Positions 52,455-61,900 are shown, numbered from the stretch's first letter. The stretch: 64,000 nucleotides of DNA from Fodinibius sp. Rm-B-1B1-1 (GCF_038594945.1 NZ_JBCFYD010000002.1:62001-126000); one strand, 5' to 3'. Notes: a model not told the origin generated them from the sequence alone. A program made the numbers and translations.

Positions 52455-54161
52455 TTAATATCCCTGTGCAGAGCCATCGCCGCGCGGATCGGGAGAGCCA
52501 AACTTTAAGCCCTCGTCATCCACAAGAATATTGTGTGTCCGTCCAATGCTTCCCCTGACTTCAAGTTGGTGACCCATTTTCTGTAATTTATGTCGGGTAT
52601 CGGGACTTAGGCCAAATTCTTCGTAATACAGTTTGTCTGGCATCCATTGGTGATGAAAGCGAGGTGCAGAATTAGCTTTTTGAGGATCCATCCCAAAAAC
52701 GGCCATATTAAGAAAATTATGGAAGGTTGCTGTTATAATCATAGGTCCGCCAGCGGCTCCCAATACCATCCTGGTAGAATCATTTTTTGTAACAATCGTG
52801 GGGGACATGCTGCTGAGCATCCGTTTTTTGGGAGCTACGGCGTTGGCTTTGCCCTGAATTAGTCCAAACATATTGGGTTCGCCGGGTTGAGCCGTAAAGT
52901 CATCCATTTCATTGTTAAGCAAAAAGCCTGCTCCATCGACGGCAATTTTATTTCCAAAAGAGCCATTAAGGGTCGTGGTAACAGCTACCGCATTTCCTTG
53001 TTCATCTACAATGGAATAATGAGTTGTCTCAGTTGATTCCTCAATCGAAATTGGATCACCGTGCGAAATATTATCACTGCTGGTAATAGTATCAGACTTA
53101 AAGCTTGTCATTCGATGATCATTATATGTTTCGGATAACAATTCTGGCTTTGGGATATTCACGAAGTCCGGATCACCGAGAAAATGAGCTCGATCTGCAA
53201 AAGCGCGTCGCATAACTTCGGTCACTAAATGAACATATTCGGCAGAGTTGAATCCCAATTTTTTGAGGTCATAATTTTCGAGCATCGTAAGCATTTGAGC
53301 GATTGCGATACTGCCGCTACTGGGGGGAGGCATGATATGAAGGTTATATCCATTGTAGGTAACCGACACAGGATCACGCCATTTGCTTTCGTAGTTTTTA
53401 AGATCACGATAGTTGATAATACCTCCAAGTTCTTCCATCGTATTGACAATGCGATCGGCCGTAAGTCCGGAGTAAAACCCATCACGTCCCATACGTGCGA
53501 TGCGATCTAAGGTAGCAGCCAGATCTTCTTGCACAAAGAGATCTCCTTCTTGATAGGGGGTTTTATCACGTTTGGTAAAATATCGGCGTGAGGTGCGATA
53601 TTTCTGAAATTTGTCTGCGTAGTAATTTAGATCTTGTGCTTGTTTCCAGCTAAGGGGAAATCCGTCTTCTGCCAGTTTAATGGCCGGTTCTATTACTGTT
53701 TCGAGCGGCAAGTTTCCATATCGCTCGAGAGCTTTAATCATTCCATCCACAACTCCGGGTACACCCGAGGCGAGTGCTGATCGGCGACTTAAATCGGATT
53801 GGTATTCTCCGTTTTTAATAAACATATCTTTTGTGGCGCGTTCGGGGGCACGTTCCCGAAAATCGAGTGCTTTTGAAGTGCCGTCTTCAAGATGCAAAAC
53901 CATAAAGCCACCGCCCCCAATATTTCCGGCACGGGGCTCAGTTACGGCTAAGGCGAACTGTACGGCAACAGCTGCATCAACAGCATTGCCCCCCTGTTGC
54001 AATATTTTTTTACCGATTTGCGAAGCATGTTTTTCGGCAGAGACGACAACGGCATTTTCGTATGATTTGGCCCAGCCGGTTTGGGAAAAAACTTGCTCAG
54101 TTTGAGTGCCAATGATTATGAGTAGAGCAAATAGAAATTGCAGAATGATACGCATGGCCAT
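52455..54161 (-). CDS. ggt: Gamma-glutamyltransferase
   Basis: 568 residues with a signal peptide (IILQFLFALLIIIGTQTEQVFS). The N-terminal nucleophile Thr follows the autocleavage point in TTHYSIVDEQGNAVAVTTTL. The glutamyl-binding Arg (NIGGGGFM...DFRERAP) and the oxyanion loop GAAGGPMI are present. It cleaves glutathione and gamma-glutamyl peptides in the periplasm. A TATATTTG element lies upstream at 54198-54191. It borders the island on the left. Confidence 0.95.
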   Translation of the reverse strand: MAMRIILQFLFALLIIIGTQTEQVFSQTGWAKSYENAVVVSAEKHASQIGKKILQQGGNAVDAAVAVQFALAVTEPRAGNIGGGGFMVLHLEDGTSKALDFRERAPERATKDMFIKNGEYQSDLSRRSALASGVPGVVDGMIKALERYGNLPLETVIEPAIKLAEDGFPLSWKQAQDLNYYADKFQKYRTSRRYFTKRDKTPYQEGDLFVQEDLAATLDRIARMGRDGFYSGLTADRIVNTMEELGGIINYRDLKNYESKWRDPVSVTYNGYNLHIMPPPSSGSIAIAQMLTMLENYDLKKLGFNSAEYVHLVTEVMRRAFADRAHFLGDPDFVNIPKPELLSETYNDHRMTSFKSDTITSSDNISHGDPISIEESTETTHYSIVDEQGNAVAVTTTLNGSFGNKIAVDGAGFLLNNEMDDFTAQPGEPNMFGLIQGKANAVAPKKRMLSSMSPTIVTKNDSTRMVLGAAGGPMIITATFHNFLNMAVFGMDPQKANSAPRFHHQWMPDKLYYEEFGLSPDTRHKLQKMGHQLEVRGSIGRTHNILVDDEGLKFGSPDPRGDGSAQGY

Positions 54162-54594
54162 ATATCTGTATATTAATCTTAAGGAGCATGCAAATATAAG
54201 AAATATCGGGTAGGATTCACCTGATTTGTTATTTTTCTATTCATGCTTCCGGTAATTAATCTAAATAAGATTTCACTTTTGGGTTTATGTAGTGTATGCC
54301 CAAAAAATTGGTCAAGATAGTACGATAGGCTTTTGAAAGTATTTTGGGCTTTGTAAGGAATCCCTGTTTTAATTGGCTATATATTTGATACCATTCCCCA
54401 GATTAATATAAATCTGGGTTTTGTGTTTTTCTCCCTCCAAATAAAGAGCGTTATCAACAATATTATTTATCCTTTCCCATAGTTCTTGGACTATGGTCGT
54501 GATTTTTATCATTGGCTTCGATCTACATGTGATCCACCATTTTAAGAAACCCTTTGTGGATTAGCTTCATCTCTGATACGGTGAGATGTAGATG
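54162..54594. other. Gene-free stretch left of the island, with two orphan hairpins
   Basis: No credible ORF was seen. Apart from the ggt promoter-like element it holds CCCAGATT-AATATA-AATCTGGG plus TTTTGTGTTTTT (54397-54430), which looks like a terminator for a plus-strand transcript with no visible gene, and CCATAGT-TCTTGG-ACTATGG (54477-54496). These may be leftovers of a deleted gene. Confidence 0.45.
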
Positions 54595-54758
54595 TTATGC
54601 CCGTGGATGAAATTCTTTATGTACTTGATGTAACAAGGATCGATCTACATGGGTATAGATTTCGGTGGTATTAATAGAGGCATGGCCGAGCATCTCCTGT
54701 ACGGCCCGCAAGTTCGCTCTGCCTTCTAACAGATACGGCCAGAGTAGCGAAAATATGT
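54595..54758 (-). pseudogene. Truncated xerD 3' end (recombinase remnant)
   Basis: This segment repeats the last ~165 bp of the xerD gene at 62585, in the same orientation. Its last 44 codons are open and differ from xerD in only two amino acids (Gly to Arg, Asp to Asn), but in about 14 synonymous positions. They include the catalytic [15 protein letters not shown] with the tyrosine and end at the same HPRA-stop. Upstream of that the frame is lost by a deletion of about 5 bp, and the homology ends near 54758. It is therefore a displaced 3' end of a once-functional xerD allele or paralogue, not a recent copy. Confidence 0.9.
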
Positions 54759-55071
54759 AGATTGATGGAGTGAGGTTGGAATGTATCGCTCCTAACAGTT
54801 AGTAGTTAGCTGTCATTCTATTAATTCATTTGTCCGCAGATGATGTATCGTCTTTACGGTTTTTTTATTTGGCCCCATTCTGCTAATTGTTACGCATAAT
54901 GCCATGTAATAAGCTTGATAGTATGATAACTATTGCAGATAGAATAGCTCTTCTCTGCGAAAAGATCATACTATATAACATCAAACCATTCTCAACGAAT
55001 GGGATCGGGGATTTAGAAAGGAATCCCCTGGGAGGCTTACGAATTATCATCTTAAATAAAAGACTATCATT
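54759..55071. other. Gene-free stretch before the first propeller lipoprotein
   Basis: No ORF is supported. It contains an orphan terminator (54834-54867) and, from 54855, sequence that is repeated upstream of the second lipoprotein gene (TTTTTTTATTTG, TTACGCAT-, and ATCATCTTAAAT..ACTATCATT just before the ATG). Confidence 0.6.
54834..54867 (+). terminator. Orphan terminator, probably from a lost lipoprotein copy
   Basis: CCGCAGATGAT and ATCGTCTTTACGG can pair and are followed by TTTTTTT. It resembles the terminator after the first lipoprotein gene (CGCAG...GCGG then T8), and the sequence after each is alike, but no gene precedes it here. Confidence 0.6.
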
Positions 55072-56271
55072 ATGAGAAAACTACTACAAATGCTACTACC
55101 ACTTTTGTTAATAGGCTTGGTGATTTCGTGCAGCGACAACAGCACGGGCACCGAGCCTGAACCGGAGCCTGATCCGGAATCGGAAGAAGAAGTAACCACG
55201 GGTACGCTTGAAGTTACGACCAGCACGGAAGGAGACGACCTTGACTCTGATGGCTACACCCTTACCGTTGACAATTCCGATTATTCTATTGGCACCGACG
55301 AGACGGTCACCGTGGAAGACCTTGAAGAGGGCAGCTACAATGCGGAACTTTCGGGCATTGCCGACAACTGCTCGGTGGACGGGGATAACCCGCAGAGCGT
55401 GGATATTACGGCTGAAGAGACGAGTTCTGCCAGCTTTGATGTAACCTGTGAGACGGTGCTGAAGAATCAAATCGTATTTTACAGCGACCGGGATAATGCC
55501 GACGGCGAGTTGTATGTGACTAACCCTGACGGCACCGGCCAGGAAAGGCTGACCAATAATACAAAATCTGAAGTCTTACCTGCTGTTTCTCCCGATGGTA
55601 CAAAGATTGCATATTCAGATGGATTAGGTGCCGGCGCCAATATTTATGTCGCGAATGCCGATGGTTCTGATCCCACGCAATTAACTACCTCATCTGAAAC
55701 AGATGCAGCCCCTCGCTGGTCGCCCGATGGCAGTCAAATCGCATTCACAACGACTCGCGACGGGGATCAAGAGGTATATATCATGAATGCGGACGGCAGT
55801 GACCAAACAAATTTGACAAACAACTCAGGCTCTGAGGATTATTTTGGCACTTGGTCGCCCGACGGTGATCGCATTGCGTTTGTAAGTGACCGGGATGCCG
55901 ACAATGATCCTGAAATATATACGGTCAATACCGAAGGGACCGCCCTGAAAAAACTAACAGATAATACCGACCCAGACAATGCGCCGATATACAGTCCGGA
56001 TGGTTCGCAAATTGCGTTTGCAAGTCAGCGGGATGGGAACAATGAGATCTATGTGATGGACACTGACGGTAGTAATCCGCAGCGGGTAACCAATAACCCA
56101 GCGCTTGATAACATTCCTTCTTGGTCGCCGGACGGGAGCCGCCTGACCTTCCATAGCGATCGGGATGGCAATGCGGAGGTTTACGTGATTAATCCCGACG
56201 GAACCGGGGCCACAAACCTTACCGTTCATTCTGATACAGATGCCCATCCCTTCTGGAGCCCGGTCGAATAG
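55072..56271 (+). CDS. Six-bladed PD40 (TolB-like) beta-propeller lipoprotein, copy 1
   Basis: 399 residues. It has a lipoprotein signal peptide (lipobox LVISC, Cys20), a Glu/Pro/Asp-rich linker, and a ~95-residue beta domain (TGTLEVTTSTEGDDLDSDGY... ending in FDVTC) with two cysteines. Six PD40 repeats follow, each with SPDG(T/S)xIA(Y/F) and NxDG(T/S) elements (about 133-399), and the final strand PFWSP closes the ring. It is expected on the cell surface or in the periplasm as a binding scaffold. The G+C content is visibly higher than that of neighbouring genes. Function unknown; not the housekeeping TolB. Confidence 0.85.
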   Translation: MRKLLQMLLPLLLIGLVISCSDNSTGTEPEPEPDPESEEEVTTGTLEVTTSTEGDDLDSDGYTLTVDNSDYSIGTDETVTVEDLEEGSYNAELSGIADNCSVDGDNPQSVDITAEETSSASFDVTCETVLKNQIVFYSDRDNADGELYVTNPDGTGQERLTNNTKSEVLPAVSPDGTKIAYSDGLGAGANIYVANADGSDPTQLTTSSETDAAPRWSPDGSQIAFTTTRDGDQEVYIMNADGSDQTNLTNNSGSEDYFGTWSPDGDRIAFVSDRDADNDPEIYTVNTEGTALKKLTDNTDPDNAPIYSPDGSQIAFASQRDGNNEIYVMDTDGSNPQRVTNNPALDNIPSWSPDGSRLTFHSDRDGNAEVYVINPDGTGATNLTVHSDTDAHPFWSPVE

Positions 56272-56294
56272 AGTCATAGCTTTTATTCCTTCGA

Positions 56295-56330
56295 CTCGCA
56301 GTGGCTGAAAGGCTGCTGCGGGTTTTTTTT
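56295..56330 (+). terminator. Terminator after propeller lipoprotein copy 1
   Basis: CTCGCAG and CTGCGGG form a 7-bp stem (one wobble), followed by eight T residues. Confidence 0.8.
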
Positions 56331-56482
56331 ATTTGTCCTTATTTCGCTCACCGTTACGCATGTTGCTGTGTGGTATATCAAACGATACAACCTAAAATCT
56401 TTTCAATAATGTGATCAGGCATGTTACGCAATAACATTTTGAGGGGATTACTAATCATCATCTTAAATTAAAAACTATCATT

Positions 56483-57670
56483 ATGAGAAAACTACTACGA
56501 ACATTACTACCACTTTTGTTAATGGGGTTGGTCATTTCGTGCAGTGATAACAGCACGGGTACCGAGCCCGACCCTGATCCAGAACCTGAGCCCGAAGAGC
56601 CCACAACGGGGACCCTGGAAGTGACGACGAGTACCAGTGGTTCGGACGTGGATTCCGACGGGTACACTGTTACTGTGGACGGATCTGATCATTCCATAGG
56701 GACCGACGAAACGATAACGATCGAAGACCTTGAGGAGGGCAGTTACGATCCGGAACTATCGGGGATCGCCGACAACTGCTCGGTGGACGGGGATAATCCT
56801 CAGCAAGTAGATATTTCCGCGGAGAATACAACGACTACCAGTTTCGATATTAGTTGCGAGGCGGTATTAACCAAGCAGATCGTCTTTATCAGCGGACGAA
56901 ATACTAATCCCGATCTGTACGTGACCAACCCGGATGGTACGGGCCAGGAGCGGATAACCAATAATGCACAAACGGAATACTATCCTTCGGTATCTCCTGA
57001 CGGGACCAAAATTGCCTACACTGATCAATCAGAGGGAAATATATATGCAATTAACGCCGACGGCTCCGGTCGCACCCAACTCACCAGTTCTTCAGGGGAT
57101 GACTTGTTTCCCCGCTGGTCGCCAGACGGCAGTCAGATCGTATTCACCAGCGATCGCGATGGTGATAATGAGATATATATCATGGACGCTGATGGAAGTA
57201 ATCAAACTAACCTGACAAATAATTCGAGCTCGAGTGATATTGCCGGTGGATGGTCTCCCGATGGTAATCATATTGCGTTTCATAGTAATCGGGATGCCGA
57301 TGGCGACTATGAGATTTATTCGGTGAATACCGAAGGGACGGCCCTGCAAAAACTAACCGATAACACTACATGGGATGGGGTACCAAACTACAGTCCGGAT
57401 GGATCCCAGATTGTCTTTGTAAGTGGAAGGGATGGGAACGAAGAGATATATGTGATAAATACAGATGGAAGCAATCCCCAGCGGGTGACCAATAACTCCG
57501 GTAGTGATGTTTTTCCTTCATGGTCGCCCGACGGCAGCAAACTTACTTTTCAAAGCGATCGGGATGGAAATGAAGAAGTATATATTATTAATACTGATGG
57601 CACGGGCGCCGTCAATCTAACGGTCAACACTGCAGGGGATCTTCACCCGTTCTGGAGCCCGGTAAAATAA
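56483..57670 (+). CDS. Six-bladed PD40 (TolB-like) beta-propeller lipoprotein, copy 2
   Basis: 395 residues, a close paralogue of the preceding gene with the same architecture: lipobox LVISC, acidic linker (EPDPDPEPEPEEP), two-cysteine beta domain and six PD40 blades ending HPFWSPVK. Differences cluster in the linker and on the blade loops, for example SGRNTNPD against SDRDNADGE. This could reflect ligand diversification. Ends at a strong terminator. Confidence 0.85.
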   Translation: MRKLLRTLLPLLLMGLVISCSDNSTGTEPDPDPEPEPEEPTTGTLEVTTSTSGSDVDSDGYTVTVDGSDHSIGTDETITIEDLEEGSYDPELSGIADNCSVDGDNPQQVDISAENTTTTSFDISCEAVLTKQIVFISGRNTNPDLYVTNPDGTGQERITNNAQTEYYPSVSPDGTKIAYTDQSEGNIYAINADGSGRTQLTSSSGDDLFPRWSPDGSQIVFTSDRDGDNEIYIMDADGSNQTNLTNNSSSSDIAGGWSPDGNHIAFHSNRDADGDYEIYSVNTEGTALQKLTDNTTWDGVPNYSPDGSQIVFVSGRDGNEEIYVINTDGSNPQRVTNNSGSDVFPSWSPDGSKLTFQSDRDGNEEVYIINTDGTGAVNLTVNTAGDLHPFWSPVK

Positions 57671-57694
57671 TCTTATAATCAATGAACTTTTTAG

Positions 57695-57727
57695 GCCCAC
57701 AGCAAATTGTTCTGCTGTGGGCTTTTT
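57695..57727 (+). terminator. Terminator after propeller lipoprotein copy 2
   Basis: GCCCACAGCA and TGCTGTGGGC form a perfect 10-bp stem around an 8-base loop, followed by TTTTT. Confidence 0.92.
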
Positions 57728-58113
57728 ATTTGTGCTTGGCTGCAATCAAAGTGCGGTGGGCGAAGCCTACGATAGGATAGAGTTTGTTTAGGTCAGAGCG
57801 AACAATAATCAGAATCTGCCCAAGGCGAAACCAAAGGCACCTTCGGGAGGATCTTGACACATCTTATTTATCAAGCTGTAGCTGAGCATTGCGGATTTTA
57901 TAGTGAATAATATACGTTAGCACAGTTATTGTAGTAATGGCCCTGTCTTATTAGGTAGGGCCATTTTTATGTAATACAGGTGTAGATCCTGTTACATATT
58001 ATCGTGAGTCGGGAGACCCAAAATGTCGTGGACTTTATTTATATGGGCTCTTTCGTTCTTTCTTTACGTATTTACGATATAAGAGCAAATATGAACAAAC
58101 CCTATATACAGTT
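57728..58113. other. Gene-free stretch with a second, orphan terminator
   Basis: No convincing ORF on either strand. A second terminator lies at 57936-57968, about 230 bp after the lipoprotein terminator, so the stretch could encode a small RNA or be the remains of a gene. A TTGACA at 57853 has no good -10. From about 57990 on, nothing is seen except the region upstream of the collagen-like gene. Confidence 0.4.
57936..57968 (+). terminator. Orphan rho-independent terminator
   Basis: AATGGCCCT and AGGGCCATT form a perfect 9-bp stem around a 12-base loop, followed by TTT. No gene is recognised directly upstream. Confidence 0.7.
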
Positions 58114-58983
58114 ATGAGAGAATTATCACGAGTGTTGACATTATTTTTGATCGCAGTTTTGCCTCTATTTATGGGATGCGAAGGCCCGGTGGGGGAACAG
58201 GGTCCACAAGGTTCTGAAGGCTCACAAGGCCCGGTAGGTCCGGCCGGCGATGACGGAAGCATGATCTATTCTGGTACGGGAGTGCCAGCAAGTAGTATCG
58301 GTAGTAGTGGTGATTACTATTTGGATACCAATACCGGTGAAATGTATGGCCCCAAAGATGATAACGGATGGGGAAATCCGATTATAGTATTGATGGGCCA
58401 AGATGGGCAAGATGGTGAAGACGGTAGTCAGATTCACGCTGGGACAGGGGCCCCTGCTTCTTCCCTGGGAGCTAATGGCGATTTTTACTTGGATAAGTCT
58501 AACTATGATATGTACGGTCCTAAAACGGATCAGGGGTGGGGATCACCGATTAACCTGAAGGGAGCCGACGGGAATGCAAATGTTACGCGGTATATTTTTC
58601 CGGGGCATGATTTTAGTACAGATCCACAATTCGTGGCTGTATTTACTGATTTAACAGAAACAGAAATGAAACAGAGTTCTTGGTCTGTATATCTGATGTA
58701 TGAGACTGGAAGTAATAATCAAATATATTACTCCATTCCGGGACGTGCTCGAAATATCAGGTATTCTGTTGAGCATAATTTCGTTAATGGGAATGTTTAT
58801 TTTCGTATAAATACAGAGCCCAACCAAACAGGCATACCATATGACCAAATTGAGATGATTCGTACAGAGGCGAATAACACGCAAGATAATACAAAGGTTG
58901 CAGATACCGGGATGTTAATTCCTGGTGGATTAGATACCTCCGATTACAAAGCTGTAGCCGACTATTATGGCTTCTACCAGTAA
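58114..58983 (+). CDS. Collagen-like lipoprotein
   Basis: 289 residues. A lipoprotein signal peptide (lipobox PLFMGC, Cys19) is followed directly by about eight Gly-X-Y triplets (GPVGEQGPQGSEGSQGPVGP). Next come two tandem ~45-residue repeats (GTGVPASSIGSSGDYYLD...MYGP...GWGNPI and GTGAPASSLGANGDFYLD...MYGP...GWGSPI), each ending in a short G-x-D-G-x-D-G run. A C-terminal beta domain of ~115 residues closes the protein. Similar repeats occur in phage-tail and surface fibre proteins. A short trimeric surface fibre is inferred. Confidence 0.8.
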   Translation: MRELSRVLTLFLIAVLPLFMGCEGPVGEQGPQGSEGSQGPVGPAGDDGSMIYSGTGVPASSIGSSGDYYLDTNTGEMYGPKDDNGWGNPIIVLMGQDGQDGEDGSQIHAGTGAPASSLGANGDFYLDKSNYDMYGPKTDQGWGSPINLKGADGNANVTRYIFPGHDFSTDPQFVAVFTDLTETEMKQSSWSVYLMYETGSNNQIYYSIPGRARNIRYSVEHNFVNGNVYFRINTEPNQTGIPYDQIEMIRTEANNTQDNTKVADTGMLIPGGLDTSDYKAVADYYGFYQ

Positions 58984-59012
58984 ACTATTTGATTAAAAGT
59001 TAAACAGATTGG

Positions 59013-59042
59013 CCTGCCAGGTTTTCTGGCTTGGCAGGTTTT
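59013..59042 (+). terminator. Terminator after the collagen-like gene
   Basis: CCTGCCA and TGGCAGG form a 7-bp stem with a GC-rich, partly paired loop, followed by TTTT. It lies between two convergent genes. Confidence 0.8.
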
Positions 59043-59057
59043 AGTTTATCAAAGGTT

Positions 59058-61877
59058 TTACTTAGTCGAAGAATACTTTTTGGCCATTTTTGGCTTATTC
59101 CAGGCTTTGTAGAGTTTTATTACATTATTTCTGGCTTGTGTAGTAAAATGATCAGACGAACCGCGTTCTTCTTTTAGCGTCTTGTATGCTTCTGTTAAAT
59201 AGGGTTCCGCCTTTTGATATTCGGTGTTTTTTGTAAGGGCTTTTCCTAAGATTGATTTGCTATAGGCAATTTGCCAGCTCCTGTCATCATAGGATTTATT
59301 TTTAATTGTTATGGCTTCTTGTAATAAAGAGATCGCTTCATTTAGGTTGTTCTGAACAACGAGTAGATCTCCAAGTTCTGTAAGAATATCCGCTATTTTT
59401 CGATGATCAGAAGGTAAAGTAGCTTTAAAAATCGACAAGGATTTCCGTAAATGCTTTTCAGCTAAATGCAGTGACCCATTTTCTTTTTCAATACGTGCTA
59501 AGTTTGCGAGGTCACCAGCTACATACGGGTGTTTCTCTCCAAAATTTTTGCGATCAATGTTAAGCGCTTCTTTAAGATAAGGATGAGCTTTCTGATAGTT
59601 TTCCAGCTCGATATAAAGTCGGCTCAGGTTATTAAGACTTTCCGCAAGTTTTGGATGGAATTCTGAAAACAGTTTGCGGCGCATAGCTACTGCTTTGGTT
59701 AAATAAGGTTTGGCTTCTTGGTAACGGCCTTGTTGACCATAAAAGATGCCGATATTATTGTATGACTGGGCAATATGTCTGTTCGGGGGTTCATACAGCT
59801 TTTTATCAATCGCTAACCCTTTATGATAAAGAGAGTCTGCTTTTTTAAGTTCCCCTCGCTGATTTAATATTAAGGCAAGATCGTGATAACCCATTGCTGT
59901 ACTTGGGTGGATGTCTCCATATGTATTCTTCCAAATAATCAATGCTCTTCGATAAAGGGGTTCTGCTTTTTCATAGTTACCAAGTTTTCGTAGCGCTCCG
60001 GCCCTATTATTATAAGTATGGGCAAGTTTGGGGTGGTTGGATTCATAAAGCTGTTGTTGTATCTGGAGAACAGTCTTATAAACCGAGTCAGCTTCTTCAT
60101 ATTTACCCCGTTGGTCAAGTATTAAGCCAAGCTCATTCAACCCATTTGAAAGAAGCTTTTTATTATTAGGATGATTGTTTCTTATGATAGAAATAGATTC
60201 ACGGGTAAGCGATTCTGCTTCCGCAAAATTTCCTTTCAGTCGCTGAAAAACGACGAATGCGTCAAGACTCTGTGAATACGCGATACTTGTAGTTCCCTGA
60301 TATGTTTTTCGAAGTTGGAAACTTTTCTGTAGCAGGGGATTGGCTTTATCAAATTGTCCAATCTCGGTATATGCTCGTCCCATTACTTCAAGCAGCTGAG
60401 CTTGCACTTCCGGTTGATTTTCGAGCTGATCAATACGTTTTTCTCCTCGTTTTAAGAACGTGGCAGCGGTAACAGTATCCCGGGGATTATAATTGGGATT
60501 ACTGGCCCGGAACATATCCGTAAGAAAATTGCTCACTTCTTGGGCTTTTTGAGCTTCCAATTGGGCCTTATTTCTTTCTTGAGCAATTTGCCAAGTATAG
60601 AAGGCTGTAAGTCCGACTATCATCAACAAAAACCCTGCTGCTACGGAAAGCCTGGTTTTATGACGCCTCCAAAATTTGGATGCATTATAGCGGAATGTAT
60701 CTTTCCGGGCAATGATTGGTAGATTGGCTTTACGCCTGTTAAGGTCTTCCAGCAGTTGTTCGGCAGAGCTATAACGATGGCCTGGTTCTTTACGCAGGGC
60801 TTTTATCACAATGGCATCGAGGTCACCTTTCAGTAGATTAAATAACTTAGCTTCAGTGGTATTACGGTCATTAGCAATTTGTTGCTTTCCACTCGTAGAC
60901 AGCTTCGTATATTTATCGGAAGGTTTTTGGGGGCGCTTTTTCCGCACCTGCTTTTCAAATTCCATCAAATTTTTACCATCCATCTCAAATGGATGAATAC
61001 CGGCCAATAGCTCAAATAACAAGATTCCGAGCACATAGGAATCGGTAGCTGTAGTTACGGGTTGACCTTCTAACTGTTCGGGGGCCGAATATCCTATTGT
61101 TAGCATGCGAGCCCCAGTGCGAGTTTGAAAGTTTAGTCCCTCCGTACTTTCGGCTTCTATAAGTTTTGCAATACCAAAATCCAGAACTTTTACCTTTCCT
61201 TCTTTATTAATCAATATATTAGAAGGCTTTAGATCGCGATGAATAATGGCATTTTGATGGGCATGTTGAACAGCAAAGCACACCTGTTCAAACAGTTTTA
61301 ACCGTTCTTCAATGGGTAGATTATGTTGGTTACAGTATTCCAGTAGGGGAGTACCATCGACATATTCCATGACCAAGTAGGGCAAGCCCTCTTCCGTAAG
61401 GCCTCCATCCAGTAGGCGAGCAACGTTCGGATGTTCCAGATTTGCTAAGATATTTCGTTCCCGTTTAAACCGGGCAATATTGGAAGGGGTATCCATGCCA
61501 CGCCGTAATATCTTAATGGCTACTTCTTTTTTATAGGCTTCATCGGCGCGTTTACCTTTAAAAACAGATCCCATTCCGCCATGGTCAATAAGTTCATCAA
61601 GGTGGTAATTACCTACTTGTTGGCCAACCATGGAGGAGGCAGTGGGGGTATCTGCCTCTGATGATTCATCAACAATACTATCGATATAGGTACCAGGAGT
61701 TGCTAGAAAATCTTCCGTTTCTGATTGTTCAATAGCGGCAAGAAGTTGGGTTACATGCCGCTTTAGTTTTTTATCATTTTTACAACTTTCCTCGATGTAA
61801 GTGGCTCTCTCTTTTTCGTCAAGTTCAAGAGCTGTATCAACAATTTTGTTGACTTTTTCCCATTGATGTTGCTCCAT
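59058..61877 (-). CDS. Membrane Ser/Thr protein kinase with TPR ectodomain
   Basis: 939 residues. An N-terminal ~75-residue helical region resembles those of other kinase/ECF systems. The kinase domain (about 92-380) has the GGMGSVFKG loop, VAIK (Lys122), HRDLKPSN (Asp215) and DFG (Asp233), so it is predicted active. A single membrane helix lies at about 410-428. A C-terminal TPR region (about 430-930) with at least ten 42-residue repeats such as HPKLAHTYNNRAGALRKLGN would be periplasmic. It lies 23 bp after the ECF sigma gene. It probably phosphorylates that sigma factor in response to a periplasmic cue. Confidence 0.93.
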   Translation of the reverse strand: MEQHQWEKVNKIVDTALELDEKERATYIEESCKNDKKLKRHVTQLLAAIEQSETEDFLATPGTYIDSIVDESSEADTPTASSMVGQQVGNYHLDELIDHGGMGSVFKGKRADEAYKKEVAIKILRRGMDTPSNIARFKRERNILANLEHPNVARLLDGGLTEEGLPYLVMEYVDGTPLLEYCNQHNLPIEERLKLFEQVCFAVQHAHQNAIIHRDLKPSNILINKEGKVKVLDFGIAKLIEAESTEGLNFQTRTGARMLTIGYSAPEQLEGQPVTTATDSYVLGILLFELLAGIHPFEMDGKNLMEFEKQVRKKRPQKPSDKYTKLSTSGKQQIANDRNTTEAKLFNLLKGDLDAIVIKALRKEPGHRYSSAEQLLEDLNRRKANLPIIARKDTFRYNASKFWRRHKTRLSVAAGFLLMIVGLTAFYTWQIAQERNKAQLEAQKAQEVSNFLTDMFRASNPNYNPRDTVTAATFLKRGEKRIDQLENQPEVQAQLLEVMGRAYTEIGQFDKANPLLQKSFQLRKTYQGTTSIAYSQSLDAFVVFQRLKGNFAEAESLTRESISIIRNNHPNNKKLLSNGLNELGLILDQRGKYEEADSVYKTVLQIQQQLYESNHPKLAHTYNNRAGALRKLGNYEKAEPLYRRALIIWKNTYGDIHPSTAMGYHDLALILNQRGELKKADSLYHKGLAIDKKLYEPPNRHIAQSYNNIGIFYGQQGRYQEAKPYLTKAVAMRRKLFSEFHPKLAESLNNLSRLYIELENYQKAHPYLKEALNIDRKNFGEKHPYVAGDLANLARIEKENGSLHLAEKHLRKSLSIFKATLPSDHRKIADILTELGDLLVVQNNLNEAISLLQEAITIKNKSYDDRSWQIAYSKSILGKALTKNTEYQKAEPYLTEAYKTLKEERGSSDHFTTQARNNVIKLYKAWNKPKMAKKYSSTK

Positions 61878-61900
61878 AAAAGTAGTGAAGCCTTTTAAAA

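Larger units (their letters stand above)
54855..57727 (+). repeat. Tandem duplication of a lipoprotein gene with flanks
   Basis: Two direct units: about 54855-56317 and 56318-57727. Each has a terminator-tail plus TATTTG, a TTACGCAT motif, the pre-start segment ATCATCTTAAAT/ACTATCATT and a ~1.2-kb gene. Protein-coding parts are highly similar from the start codon to the end. The duplication therefore included the upstream control region. Confidence 0.8.

Noticed and set aside
57728-57935. Possible SRP RNA, RNase P RNA or tmRNA
   Set aside because: None of their conserved core sequences could be found in this stretch.
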